A stretch of 64,000 bases of DNA from Paraphaeosphaeria minitans (taxonomy: Eukaryota > Ascomycota > Dothideomycetes > Pleosporales > Didymosphaeriaceae), in assembly GCA_015832175.1 (NCBI GenBank), contig WJXW01000010.1, forward strand, positions 434,001-498,000, in the 5' to 3' direction. The notes beneath the pieces are model-generated. The model worked only from the letters and a program-made list of their open reading frames with translations, did not search any database and was not told where the DNA came from. Of the stretch, positions 23,818 through 34,182 are shown piece after piece. Both the position numbers and the translations under genes were made by a program. Each line of letters starts with the position of its first letter. Positions within the stretch are counted from its first letter, which is position 1.

Positions 23818-24935
23818 TACGAGAGGCTATGACCTTACGGCAGTAGTGTACTGTGGCCTCGCTGATTGATTCTGATCGCCTCTTCGGGATCAACAGAGGA
23901 TACTCCAGGACTATGACTCTGCTGAAATGATACAACCTTCAGATCTCGAAGGTTTCCCGGGCTCTATCGAGGCGGGGTTCGAAGTAAGCAAGGACGAGGG
24001 GTCAAATTCGTGACTGGTACCAATAAAGAAAAGGCTTATTGAGGGGGGCTGATTGTACCATCCGGTGTCGAGGGCCCGGGGCGATTTCTGCATTTTTATT
24101 TCCTCGCCTGGAATAAGCGGAAGTCGTGCTGCTGAAGCCTCACGCAAGGTCGAGGAGGCTGCGCAGTGGTGCAGGGCTGAGGGCTTGTGGGGCACGATGG
24201 CCTGTGCGTCAATGTTTGGCCCATATTGGGGATAGCGTTGGGGCGAAAGACTGTCCCACTTCTGGTGCTATCTTCGGATTTTCCTCTCTCCAACAAGCAG
24301 CGAACGGCTGTGCGCCGCAACCATGTCCGGTGTCGCCAAATGCCCTTGAATTTGCTGCATATTTGTCGCCGCCGGCGAGATGAGTGGTTACCAGGTTCTC
24401 GGCATCTTACGCCCAGGTTCAGCCGTAGCATGGCACGTCAGAGTGTACCTTCGATGGCAGGAGACGACAAGGGACGAGAAATTCAACATTTGGTAGGCAG
24501 CGCCTTGGTTGTTAAGCGCTGTATGCACCTGTCGGTTAGGTATGGAAGCTATATCAAGCATTTCGGTCGAACACATTGTCGACATGACTCCATCTTCGTC
24601 ATTGAGTATCTCGGTTTATTGGTGAACATATTCCACAAGGCCTCGCGATCCTGTACACAGAGGACTCAACTACTCAACCTCGCCTGCAGCCTCTCGTTAA
24701 CATTGACTGTACTCCGAGCGAAGCTGCGTCATGTCTTGGCTATGGAAGCTATCGTTTCGGCTTAGCCTGTCGAGGCAGTGAGCCTTTCTGAGTGGCCAAC
24801 CTTTCTGCAATGACATCTCTGCTTTCAGGTATGAAGATAGCATTTGAGATATATGAAGTCGTTTCGCACGTAGTGCGACGACATCATACTCCCTAACTTC
24901 ACCAAGCACTCCCCACTGACGGACACCCAGTCCCA
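23818..24935. other. Divergent intergenic region
   Basis: Upstream of the zinc-cluster factor and of the RTA1-like pseudogene remnant. A 192-codon plus-strand frame at 24187-24765 has no recognisable features and was not annotated. Confidence 0.5.
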
Positions 24936-25674
24936 GAAAGCGTTTACTTCTACAAGCCGAGCCAGGTTGCACCTGCAGTATTCGCCGCCCTTTTTTCATC
25001 TCTGGTGTATGGCATCTTTGGCAATGCATCCATTACAAGTCTTTCAAGATAACCGCCCTGCACCCATTTTGTTGTTTTCTGTTCGTAGTGGGTTTCGCAC
25101 TTCGCGAATATGGTGCATATCACATCTCCAACGTCACAGTATACCTCGTTAGCACAATAGGCCTCTATTGCGCACCGTGAGTCTACTGCTAACCTTTTTG
25201 CCAATGCAGTCCATACTGATAGGCTGCAGACCAATCCTAGAGCTCGCAAACTACCACGTTCTTGGAAGAATTCTCTATTACGTTCCTTATTTTGCTCCGC
25301 TGCACCCTGGTCGACCCCAACGTGAAGATGCAGTCGACGCAGGACTTGGGAAATATCCTGATGAGAACCGCTATGATCGTGCAGGTCCTCGTCATCACCG
25401 TCTTCGTCGGGATCGCCGGACTCTTCCATCATAGATGCCACAAAGCGAACATCAAAAGCATCAAGGCCCAACAGCCGCTTCTGACACTGTACATTAGCAC
25501 AGCTCTCATCATGATCCGCACCATCTACCGAACGGTCGAGCATTTCGGCATATCGCGCGCACCCGCAACCCCTGGAGCAGACTGGGATCCGATGAGCCTG
25601 TCGCCCATCGTCCGCTACGAATGGTTTTTCTGGACCTTCGAAGCCAGCCTTATGCTTAGCAACTCCTTTCTTTG

Positions 25675-25682
25675 GAACGGAT
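25675..25682. repeat. Target-site duplication, left copy
   Basis: GAACGGAT immediately before the CAGCGTG end of the MITE. The identical octamer follows the element at 26284-26291. Deleting the element plus one copy restores the RTA1 reading FLWNGSHPM. Confidence 0.92.
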
Positions 25683-26283
25683 CAGCGTGTGCAACAGTAC
25701 GTAGTACGTACCGGCCGACCATAGTACGGATACGGTACGGGTGAAAGTCAGTACGGTACGTATGGTACGGGTGGGATATCGGTACGGTACCACTCGCGAC
25801 CCGTAGATACCAAATTAGCGCCTATACGGACCAAGTACGGTTCAAATAGTATATAATTTTCCTAATTAGGAAGGAGGTCTGCGGTTGCCCTAGCGCTATA
25901 AACCTCTGTCGCCTGTGACAAGCGTGTATTTTGGGAGTTAACCTACGAGGCACGCATGATAGCGATAGTAATTAAAATAAACAAACTAGTTGTTGTATAG
26001 GAAAAGTTAGTTAGGAGACGACAGCCTATATTTGCGCGATGTGGGTCTAAAGCAGTATAGATCTGCTATATCTAACGCCTCACCAATTAACCCACCGAAA
26101 TCTAACACCTAAGCGATCAACCCACTCCTCCTTCCTAATCAGGAACCGTACAGCCGTACTACGGCTCAAAAAGCCACTACGGTACGGTTACGGTACGGGT
26201 CGAATATCAGTACGGTACGTACGGCCCAAAATCAACTACGGGCCGTATAGTACGGGCCGAAGTACGGACTGTTGCACACGCTG
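25683..26283. mobile_element. Non-autonomous hAT-type element (MITE), 601 bp
   Basis: Ends are perfect 16-bp inverted repeats, CAGCGTGTGCAACAGT, extended imperfectly by CGTA-rich sequence. Flanking 8-bp direct repeats (GAACGGAT) are a true target duplication, because the interrupted coding frame joins perfectly across one copy. A CAG... terminus plus 8-bp duplication is the hallmark of the hAT superfamily. Both subterminal regions are packed with GTACGG/CGGTACG motifs, plausible transposase-binding sites. The interior has an inverted pair (CCTAATTAGGAAGGAG and CTCCTTCCTAATCAGG) and no coding capacity, so it would depend on a transposase in trans. Confidence 0.9.
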
Positions 26284-26291
26284 GAACGGAT
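26284..26291. repeat. Target-site duplication, right copy
   Basis: GAACGGAT directly after the CACACGCTG terminus of the MITE; partner of the copy at 25675-25682. Confidence 0.92.
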
Positions 26292-26422
26292 CTCACCCGA
26301 TGCTGTACCTGCCGCAGGACTACCACGTGTACCTTGCCCAAGACGGCAAAACTAAACTGCAAGGGCCCGGTTGGGAAAGCGAGCAAAGCTGGATCATGAC
26401 GTTCATCGATCCCTGTGGATAG

Positions 26423-27343
26423 ACTGCTGTGCTGGCCGGGAAAGAACCATAAAGAGAAGAACGAGAGGCAGTTCTGGGAGACGAATGGATTTGAGAATGT
26501 GCCGCTTGTCAAGAGAGATAGTATGGAGAATGTGTGAGGAAGCGAGAGAGAGTGCTAAAGTTTGCAATGGTCCTTCACCAGATATTTGTTATACCATATC
26601 TTTTGATCACAACGAGGGGCGACTACTTGATGAGATACCTCGAGTGCATTGTCTATGCTTGCGTTTCCTACGCGCAGGGTGATCTGAAAAAGGCTTAGCG
26701 CGGGGCCCGCCACAGTGAAATGGGAACAATTTGACGGCAATAGACGACGACTCGAAAGGACGCTGCCGACGAGACGCAAGATAGTGTAGCGAACTATTCT
26801 TTTTCATAAACGATGCACTGTATTGTAGTTCTTCACACTGTGCTGGTACCTATCTAATGACAATGTGAAGAAGTGCAATACAGTGTACTGTTTATGGCGG
26901 AAGGAGGGTCCCGTATATGATGGGGGTTCAGTTCATTTTACAATCTATATAAACACTCTGTTCACGCCGGGGTTCTGTGTCTTATTGTTTACCCAGGCAA
27001 TATCTCTATGAAAGGTTCCAGGAACATTAGACGATACGTGCACCGTCCCATCAGATCTATCACACTAATTCACATCCCGCCATCACACGTAGTGCGCTTA
27101 ACGAAACCGTCCTGCACACTCGAGTCCCGCCGTACCAAAGTGTGCATCTCACGATCCTACCTGCAGTGCTCGGATATGCGCGCAAGAACTTCGTAAGGTA
27201 GGCAACGCAAGAGTGGGGCTTGTGCACCAGTACCGTAGGTACCGTACCTACCTACTAGGTAGGTAGTGGGGAACCATCACCGCTCTTCAGTCTAATTACC
27301 ATTGCGACTGCCTTCCAACTTTCCCACCCCGCCCTCACAGAAA
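26423..27343. other. Intergenic, pseudogene flank
   Basis: Between the RTA1-like pseudogene and the ADP-ribosylglycohydrolase pseudogene. No gene; contains the foldback at 26805-26896 and short GTACCTACC-type runs near 27235-27265. Confidence 0.5.
26805..26896. repeat. Imperfect foldback (36-nt arms, 20-nt loop)
   Basis: Arm 26805-26840 begins CATAAACGATGCACTGTATTG. Its inverse 26861-26896 reads (reverse complement) CATAAACAGTACACTGTATT and onward. About 30 of 36 positions pair, separated by a 20-nt spacer. It could be a small foldback transposon relic or a hairpin-forming site; nothing indicates transcription. Confidence 0.75.
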
Positions 27344-29501
27344 ATGAGCACCCCCCCTTCCAATTACCTCGAAACCATCTACGCCGGCGTCCTCGGAAAA
27401 CTAATCGGCGTCTACCTCGGCCGGCCCTTCGAAAACTGGACATATCAGGAAATCCAAGCTCGCCTAGGACCCATTCACCACTATGTCCACCACAAATTCG
27501 ACGTCCCGCTCGTCGTCATCGACGACGATGTCTCCGGGACTTTTGCCTTTGTGCGCGCGCTCGAAGAACATCCTTGTGACGATGTAGCTAGGGAGTTTAG
27601 TTGTGAGGATGTGGGCAGCACGTGGTTGAATCAGGTTATCGATAAAAGAACGGTGTTTTGGTGGGGTGGCCATGGGATCAGTACCGAACACACGGTGTTT
27701 TAATAATTTAAAGAGGGGGATCAAGCCGCCGGTGAGCGGGAGTATGCGGACGAATGGAAGGACGTTGGCGGAGCAGATTGGGGCGCAGATCTTTATTGAT
27801 GGGTGGGCTATGGTGTGTCCTGGGAACGCGTCCTTGGCCGCGAAACTCGCGCGGGAGGCGGCGCGGGTGAGCCATGATGGGGTGGCGGTGGATGCGGCGG
27901 TGTTGTGGGCGGTGATGGAGGCGGAAGCGTTCGAGGAGAAGGATATGGAGAAGCTTTTGGACGAGGGGCTGGAATATGTGTGTTTGGAGTCGGAGCTGAG
28001 GGAGCCGATTCAGGATGTCAGAGCTTGGGTGAAGGAGGATGGGGACTGGGAGAGGACGAGGCAGCGCATTGAGGATGAATACGGCTACGATAAGTACGGC
28101 GGTATATGCCACATGATTCCAAACCACCTCATCATGATCATGGCGGTTCTTTACGCGGGACATGACTTCAGTCAGGCGATGCACATCATCAACACGGCGG
28201 GCTGGGATACGGACTGCAATTCCGGGAACGTCGGGTGTCTCGTGGGAATCATCAACGGACTGGCCGGCTTTGAGAAGGAGAAGGGACTGGACTGGCGAGG
28301 ACCGCTGGCCGATCGTTCCCTACTCTCAACCGCGGATGGGGGCTACTCCATCAACGATGCGGTCCGGATAGCCTACGACCTCGCCAACACCGCGCACAAA
28401 CTCGCACGCCTTCCTCCCCTGCCCGTCCCAAAAGACGGCGCTCAATGGCACTTCTCCCTCCCCGGAAGCGTCCAGGGTTTTCAGTGCTTCTCACCCACCT
28501 GCTCCGGCCAGATCGCACAAGATCTCGACGCCGGAACCCCAGCCCTAGGCATCACCCTTCAGCCCTCCAGTCCAGATCAACAAGAAATCGAAGTTCTCAC
28601 GCAAACGTTCAGCCCCCAAGATGCCCTCGGCGTGAAACGCGACTACGAACTCATGGCCAGCCCGCTCCTCTCCCCAGGCCAAACCCTCCTCGCCGTGCTC
28701 TCCTTGCCGCCTCAAATACGATCCCCATAGCCGCCGCCATCCGCATCAAAGCATACGCCTTCGACGACGCGCTGGTACCTGCATCCAGCCCGTCCATAAT
28801 CCTCGCCCCAGGCGAGAATAAAAGCATAGCATGGACGATTCCCGCCTCCCTCGCGAACAAACCCATCCAGCAACTCGGGATCGCGCTGGGGCACACCACC
28901 GACGCCACGGGCTCGAACAGGATATACCTGCACAGCATCAAGCAATCCGGCACGCCGAACATGACGCTCTCCCGCCCCCCGCTCTTCAGCAGCCCAGGAC
29001 TGTCCTCCGTCCCGGAAACCATGTGGGCGTACCAGTGGGTCAGCTCCATCGACAAGGTGCACACGAGATTCGGGCCTCGTTTTTCCTCGCGCAGGATGCC
29101 GGCGAGGGCCTGTTTTACACGGGGACGCGCGACTGGGTGGATTACAGTGCGAGCGTGAGCGGGTGGATGGTCAATATTGGGGAGGGGCATGAGGTTGTGG
29201 TGAGGGTTCAGGCCTGAATCGGTGGTATGGGGTCCTGCTGAGGAAGGAGGGGGGGGAGGGCGTGTTGGAGGTTGTTAAGGCGAGAGATGCAAAAAGGACG
29301 GTGCTGGGCAAGGGAGAGGTGGAGTGGGGGTTGGATGTGAAGTGTGAGATTGCGGTGGAGGTAAAGGGGAGTAAGATATCTGCGACATTCGGAGACGTCA
29401 GGGTTCATGCAGAGGATGAGGAGTATCGGGGTGGGGCTGTAGGGTTTGTGCTCGGCGCGGGAGGTATATGCGCGGATGGTTTGAGGATTGCACCAGTGTA
29501 G
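27344..29501 (+). pseudogene. ADP-ribosylglycohydrolase-family gene with four frameshifts
   Basis: ADP-ribosylglycohydrolase-fold protein; the family removes ADP-ribose from proteins or acts on related substrates with two metal ions. The N-terminus shows GVLGKLIGVYLGRPFENW and the acidic metal segment VIDDDVSGTFAF. The distal metal motif is AGWDTDCNSGNVGCLVGI. A C-terminal beta-rich extension of about 270 residues follows. Four one-base indels break the frame: an extra T in the TTTT run at 27698-27701, and apparent single-base losses near 28706-28713, 29056-29064 and 29209-29213. Each shift joins family-like sequence on both sides. Genes around it are intact, so I favour a recent pseudogene, but clustered assembly errors remain possible. 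Confidence 0.8.
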
Positions 29502-29574
29502 CTGGAGGAAAATTTGGTCATTGATTCGGAGTCTATATCGCTTGAGCAATCGAAAAAATCAGTCGCTAGCACTT

Positions 29575-31086
29575 TTATGGCACGGGCGTTGAAAACACGA
29601 GGGCGACGCCATCGTCACCTGCTGTAACCACATTGCTGCCGTCTCCACCTTGCACGAAGCCCATGATTCCACCTCCCTCGCCACCGCCTCGGTGGCCCTT
29701 CCACTCGCCGATGAGACCCTTGGCCGCGGCCGCAGTTCCGCCTCGGGCATCCCACCGCTTAAGGGTACCGTCGTAACCGGCCGACGTGAGTATCCAGGCA
29801 CCGGCGCCCTCTTTCCGCAAAAATTCCACCTTCACTACCGCGTGAGGAAAGTCGTCGTCGGAATGTGCGTCCTCGATGCGTCGGCGGATGGCAAAACGAT
29901 GTGCGGTGTCGAACAATGTGATGCTGCCGTCGACGTTGCCCGCAGCCAAGAGCGTAAGCGGTGGTGATGAGTAGGAGAGCGTTTCGACATTGTCAGTACC
30001 AGCCTGGAGACTGGCAAGAATCTGTCCTGTCTGGCCAGCCGAGCTAGCTCCGCCCTTTGCTGCAGCCTGCTTTCCTCCACCGGCCTTCGCGGATGCGCCC
30101 TGGCCGCCAGAGGACGTATCTGCTTCTGGTATTGCGGAGAGGCGAGGCAGACCGACGACACGGACGTGGCCTTCAGGCCCTCCGACAGTGAGGAAAGTTC
30201 CTGATGGCGCAATGGCGACGGTGTAGAGACCGCCTTCGACGCGGAACCGCTCGTCCACACCCGTCAAGCCTACGACAGCCTGCGAGTTGGTTGACGACGT
30301 GAGACCCTGTGCAGCAGCCTCTCCGAACACATCCCAGACGTAGAGACTTGAGTCTTCCGAGACCGTGGCCAGCAAGTTGCCGTCAGGGCTCCAAGCGCCA
30401 GCTGTGCACGTCTCGGTGTGCAGGTAGTATGCCTGCAGCACCTGCAATTCGCTGCCCTTGTCGGTGGTGAGCTGGTATACCCACACGCTACCATCGTTGG
30501 CGCCCAAGGCAACGACATTAGGATGGTTGGGCGAGGGATTGGCGATGAGCCAGTTGATCTCCTCGACCTCCTGCGCCTCGGCCAGAAACTTCCACTTTGT
30601 CCCGTCGGGCACACCCTGCCAGACGCGCACTTTGCCGTCCAGCCCCGCGGTTGCAACAAACTGCCCCTTTGGCTCGGAGAAGATAATCGCGTTGATCGAA
30701 TCCTTGTGCCCCTCCAGCTTGAACTGCTCCTTAAGCCCCTCCCGCTCCTGGGGCTGCCCGTTGGGTTGTGATGCCGCGGGCGCCGAGTTGGTATCAACCA
30801 CATAGCCCACATCGTCGCCTCCACCGGTAGCCACTATGTTCGCGTGCACGGGGTGCTGTGCTATGCAGAAGATGCTGTCCGTGTGCTTGTCGAAATGCGC
30901 CGCCGAGTCGTTCTGGAGGTTAATCGTCATCTGAATTTCCTGTCCTTCGCCCTCGTCGTCTGAGTCCATTGGTACGTCTCCATCGTCTACAATTTCCTCA
31001 TCCGCCTCGTCGGCGTCGAGCATCTCGTTCTCCTCGTGAACATCCTCGTCTTCATGGTGGGGCGCGTTCGGGTCGGGGTGCGCCAT
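29575..31086 (-). CDS. sqt1: Sqt1/AAMP-like WD40 ribosome-assembly protein
   Basis: WD40 beta-propeller of 503 aa, intronless, best matching yeast Sqt1 (dedicated chaperone of ribosomal protein uL16/Rpl10, 60S assembly) and animal AAMP. The N-terminus is strongly acidic (HEDEDVHEENEMLDADEADE), which in Sqt1 and related chaperones suits binding a basic ribosomal protein. WD repeats are visible at SIFCIAQHP/VATGGGDD, SINAIIFSEPKGQFVATAGLDGKVRVW, CTAGAWSPDGNLLATVSEDSSLYVWD and WILTSAGYDGTLKRWD. A Gly/Ala-rich loop (AKAGGGKQAAAKGGASSAG) sits between blades. The ATG chosen is the first one preceding the acidic tail; upstream in-frame sequence is not protein-like. Confidence 0.92.
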   Translation of the reverse strand: MAHPDPNAPHHEDEDVHEENEMLDADEADEEIVDDGDVPMDSDDEGEGQEIQMTINLQNDSAAHFDKHTDSIFCIAQHPVHANIVATGGGDDVGYVVDTNSAPAASQPNGQPQEREGLKEQFKLEGHKDSINAIIFSEPKGQFVATAGLDGKVRVWQGVPDGTKWKFLAEAQEVEEINWLIANPSPNHPNVVALGANDGSVWVYQLTTDKGSELQVLQAYYLHTETCTAGAWSPDGNLLATVSEDSSLYVWDVFGEAAAQGLTSSTNSQAVVGLTGVDERFRVEGGLYTVAIAPSGTFLTVGGPEGHVRVVGLPRLSAIPEADTSSGGQGASAKAGGGKQAAAKGGASSAGQTGQILASLQAGTDNVETLSYSSPPLTLLAAGNVDGSITLFDTAHRFAIRRRIEDAHSDDDFPHAVVKVEFLRKEGAGAWILTSAGYDGTLKRWDARGGTAAAAKGLIGEWKGHRGGGEGGGIMGFVQGGDGSNVVTAGDDGVALVFSTPVP

Positions 31087-31479
31087 ATCGTAGGATGTTT
31101 TGGGTATCAAAGAACAGAAATGAAAAGGTAAATCGCTGGATGGCGGGAGGAAGCGAAGGCAAAGTCGGAGGCTACCTATATGGGGGCGTGCTGCAGCGGC
31201 GTGCTTTGAAATCGCACCCTCTTTTCCAATACGAACTTTTTGCTTCGGCCGCCTGTGCACCACCGGACTCTAGTGGGGGGCATTCCGCCGACGTCACGCT
31301 TATCGATAAGAGTGAAGTCATGTGACATCTACTGGTCCTTTCGTGTATGGGCATCGATCATACCTAGCGTACACGAACATGAGAGAGAATATCTCGTCAT
31401 CTCAACCTTCATAACACCGTGCAGCTAGGGTAGCATTGCGGAGCCCCAATGCAGAAAGTACGGCAACACGCGCAAAACC
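31087..31479. other. Intergenic between Sqt1-like and acyl-CoA ligase genes
   Basis: Promoter of the Sqt1-like gene and 3' flank of the acyl-CoA ligase. No gene or clear motif. Confidence 0.5.
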
Positions 31480-33381
31480 TCACAACTTGCTGCTGGTCTG
31501 TCTCCTCTTCTCCTTCTCTTTGTCCCTTAGCATCCGTCGCAGAATCTTACCTGAGGGGCTCTTTGGAATCACATCGATGAACTCAATGCCGCCCGTGATC
31601 CACTTATACGGCGCTTTGTGTTCCTCGACGTGTTTCTGAATGAATCGCGCGACAATGTCATCGCTTTCTTCCCCGCTCACAGAAGCAGACTTGACGACGA
31701 AGGCTTTTGGAACCTCACCAGATTTATCGTCGGGGATCTGGATCACGGCGCAGTCGTTGACAGCGGGATGGGTGAGAAGGTGCGCTTCGAGCTCGGCGGG
31801 AGCGACTTGGTGGCCCTACAAATTGTGAGAGGGAGTCCGGTGCTGATTGCAGGGAGACTTACCTTGACCTTGATGAGCTCCTTTATGCGGTCGACAATAA
31901 AGACGTGCTCGTTGCCGGACGGTGCCTTGCGGATGACTGCCTCATCTCCAGTGCGCATGTAGCCTGCGCTGGTCAGCCTGCGACAATTGTGCTCGGAACC
32001 ACGACAACCTACCATCTTGGAAAGTTTCCTTGTTGGCCTTGTTGTTGTTCAAGTACCCCAGAACAACAGCGGGTGACTTGACGAGAAGCTCGCCCGGTTG
32101 ATCGTACCCCGTGACCTCCTCGCCCTCCATGGTGACAATCTTACACTCAATGCCGGGAAGCAAAGAGCCGCTGGAACCGAACCAGATGTCCTGCGGTGAA
32201 GTGGAACACACCACAGTGCACGTCTCGGTCAAACCATAACCCTGTCGGATCTTCCAGTCCGGATAGATTGCTTGGAGCTCATTTGCAGTTTCTTTACCAA
32301 GCGGTGCAGCCCCAGTAAATATGGCCCATACGCTGCTCAGGTCGAACTTCTCGCGGGTCGACTTATCCTTCGCCATGAGGATAATGATCGGAGGTACCAA
32401 GTAAAGCGAGTTGATCTTGAACTTTTGTATTGACCCGAGCATCTGCGCAAACTCAAACTTGGGAAGGACTATTACTCCATCACCTCTGTATGCGGAGACG
32501 TGGCAAATGACAATGAGCGAGTAGATGTGTGACATGGGTAACAGTCCCAGGCCGTTTTCTGTGTAATCCGACTGAGTGCCTGGCTGTTGCAATTTCTTCC
32601 TGGTTGGCCCATCGTATGCTGTGATTTGCATTGTGTTTGCAATGACGTTGCGGTGTGATATCATGACTCCCTTTGCCAGCCCAGATGTGCCGCTGGAATA
32701 GCACAGGAAGGCCGTCTTCTTCGCTCCCTCGCCCGGTGCCAGGTTCAGTGGCTCCAGGCGATCTAGCTTTGCACCTTGACGGATCAAGTCATCCACTGTC
32801 TTCATGCCAGCAGGTGTGCCCTTGCCTCCAGTCAGCTCCTTGGGCACCTCCAAGATATAGATGCGGTTGTTCGGAATGCCGCACTTCTTTGCAGCCATCT
32901 TCGCAGTCTCGAGCAAGGGTACACAAGTGAAAAGGCATTTGGCGCCCGCATTCTTCAATTGATACTCGAGCTCGGCAGCACTGTACGCAGCGTTCGCGGG
33001 TGTCTGGATGCCACCGAGGCGATGTGTAGCCCATGCCAACGGCACCGTATCAAGCGTGTTCACGCTGAAGACACCGATGACCTTGTCCCATTCACTGCCC
33101 TCATTCGGCCGCCAGCCGAACTCTTTCGCAAGGCCTCGCGCAAGGTAATCAACACGCTCCTTCACCTCCAACGTCGAGTATTCCTTCCCGGTGATGCCAC
33201 AGGTGAACATGGGCCGCGAGTAGCCGAGCGGATGGCGGCCATAGTTCTCGTCGAATATGAAGTCGGCGATGGAGATGGAATTGGGCGGATCGAAGGGCAG
33301 TTTGGGAACCCACGAAGGCGGATAGAAAGGCCTACGGTCGCATTAGCGGACAGCCTCCGAGCGCTACTAAGGTGCTCACAT
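31480..33381 (-). CDS. Peroxisomal acyl/4-coumarate-CoA ligase-like enzyme (ANL family)
   Basis: AMP-forming acyl-CoA synthetase of 585 aa that would activate a carboxylic acid with ATP and join it to CoA. Exons are 33381-33380, 33331-32013, 31963-31863 and 31815-31480. The P-loop-like motif YSSGTSGLAKGV starts at about residue 212; GYGLTETC, YMRTGDEA, VDRIKELIKVKG and PKSPSGKILRR (catalytic Lys) are all present. The protein ends in Ser-Lys-Leu, a canonical PTS1, so a peroxisomal role such as beta-oxidation of aromatic or fatty acids is likely. The start codon is split: AT ends exon 1 and G begins exon 2. This yields MPFYPPSWVPKLPF, the expected N-terminus. Confidence 0.9.
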
Positions 33382-34182
33382 GGTGTCAAGCGTCGGACTG
33401 GGGGCTACAGCGTTTACAGCGTTTTACAGCGAGCACTGAAAGGTGAAAGGAGATGGGACAGGTAGACCTTCAAGTAGCAGCTGCTATGCGAAAAATGTCC
33501 GAGGATCGGATGCGTGCACACAGCGTGCATGGGCGAGCTGCATCTCCATTGGTGCGGGGATCTGCTTCACAAATCTGGGGCAGCTGGGGAATAGCCGAGG
33601 CTGCATCTAAGAAGAGCTTAGTGCCTACAAGCGCGTGGACTCTTGACGCGACTCAGGGACATGCATCGTTTACCATCATCGTGTTGACCGTGTATGAAGT
33701 ATCTAGTCGAACACGTATGCGTGAGAGATGGTTGAGTCGGAGGCTATTTCCTTTGTTTGCTATAGTCTATGATCTGCGCTGCTGGATCGCTAGTTGACAG
33801 GATGACGCCATTGCCGTGGTACCATGGTACCCGGCGTGACCCTCGAGAACCTCACCCATCCTCTAACCTCACCTTCACCTTCATCGAAGTGAGAGACGAG
33901 CACGTTTGCATGTCTCTCACAATGCCGTTAAGCGAAGAAGCTTCTCGCTTGCAGCTTATAAAACCCCACGATTCCTACTTTCTTCTTCCCGCTATCTTTC
34001 CACTTCTCTCGACTTCGAAGCTACCAACAGAGGTCTCACGACCTCGGAAACCCGTTCAATTCACTATACGCTAGGCTTAGAATTCACTTGCACTCGACTT
34101 CGACTTCGACTTCTTACTTGTTGCCCTTCTTTACTTTCCGATTCTGTCAACTGGCCTTGCACAACATATCTGGCCTGTCACA
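33382..34182. other. Divergent promoter region, acyl-CoA ligase / AlkB-like
   Basis: Shared upstream space of two divergent genes. A TATAAAA at 33957-33963 and a pyrimidine-rich stretch (about 33970-34140) lead into the AlkB-like gene. No gene. Confidence 0.5.
33957..33963 (+). promoter_or_regulatory. Candidate TATA box of AlkB-like gene
   Basis: TATAAAA 220 bp upstream of the ATG at 34183, followed by CT-rich DNA, as is usual around fungal transcription starts. It implies a long 5' leader; position-based inference only. Confidence 0.4.

Larger units (their letters stand above)
24936..26422 (+). pseudogene. RTA1-like lipid-translocating exporter pseudogene, split by a MITE
   Basis: Remains of an RTA1/RTM1-family seven-helix membrane protein (implicated in lipid or sphingoid-base translocation and drug tolerance in yeast). 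Recognisable pieces in order: YFYKPSQVAPAVFAALF; QCIHYKSFKITALHPF; GFALREYGAYHISN; ELANYHVLGRILYYVPYF; MSLSPIVRYEWFFWTFEASL; and, after the insertion, DYHVYLAQDGKTKLQGPGW. One intron is still visible (25177-25229). Lesions are: no in-frame ATG before the first segment, a one-base frameshift near 25016-25022, a missing stretch of about 25 codons near 25311-25318, and a 601-bp element inserted at 25683. The real stop (TAG) remains at 26420. Confidence 0.88.

Noticed and set aside
24187..24765. 192-codon plus-strand frame before the RTA1-like relic
   Set aside because: Residue composition is random-looking and no motif or membrane segment is convincing.
24936..29501. Repeat-induced point mutation as cause of gene decay
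   Set aside because: The lesions seen are insertions, deletions and single-base indels; I saw no excess of TpA or C-to-T nonsense changes by eye, though I could not compute an index.
29575..33381. Possible metabolic gene cluster (ligase, dioxygenases, transporters, transcription factor)
   Set aside because: No backbone synthase (PKS, NRPS, terpene) is present, and the genes are separated by housekeeping genes such as the Sqt1 homologue.
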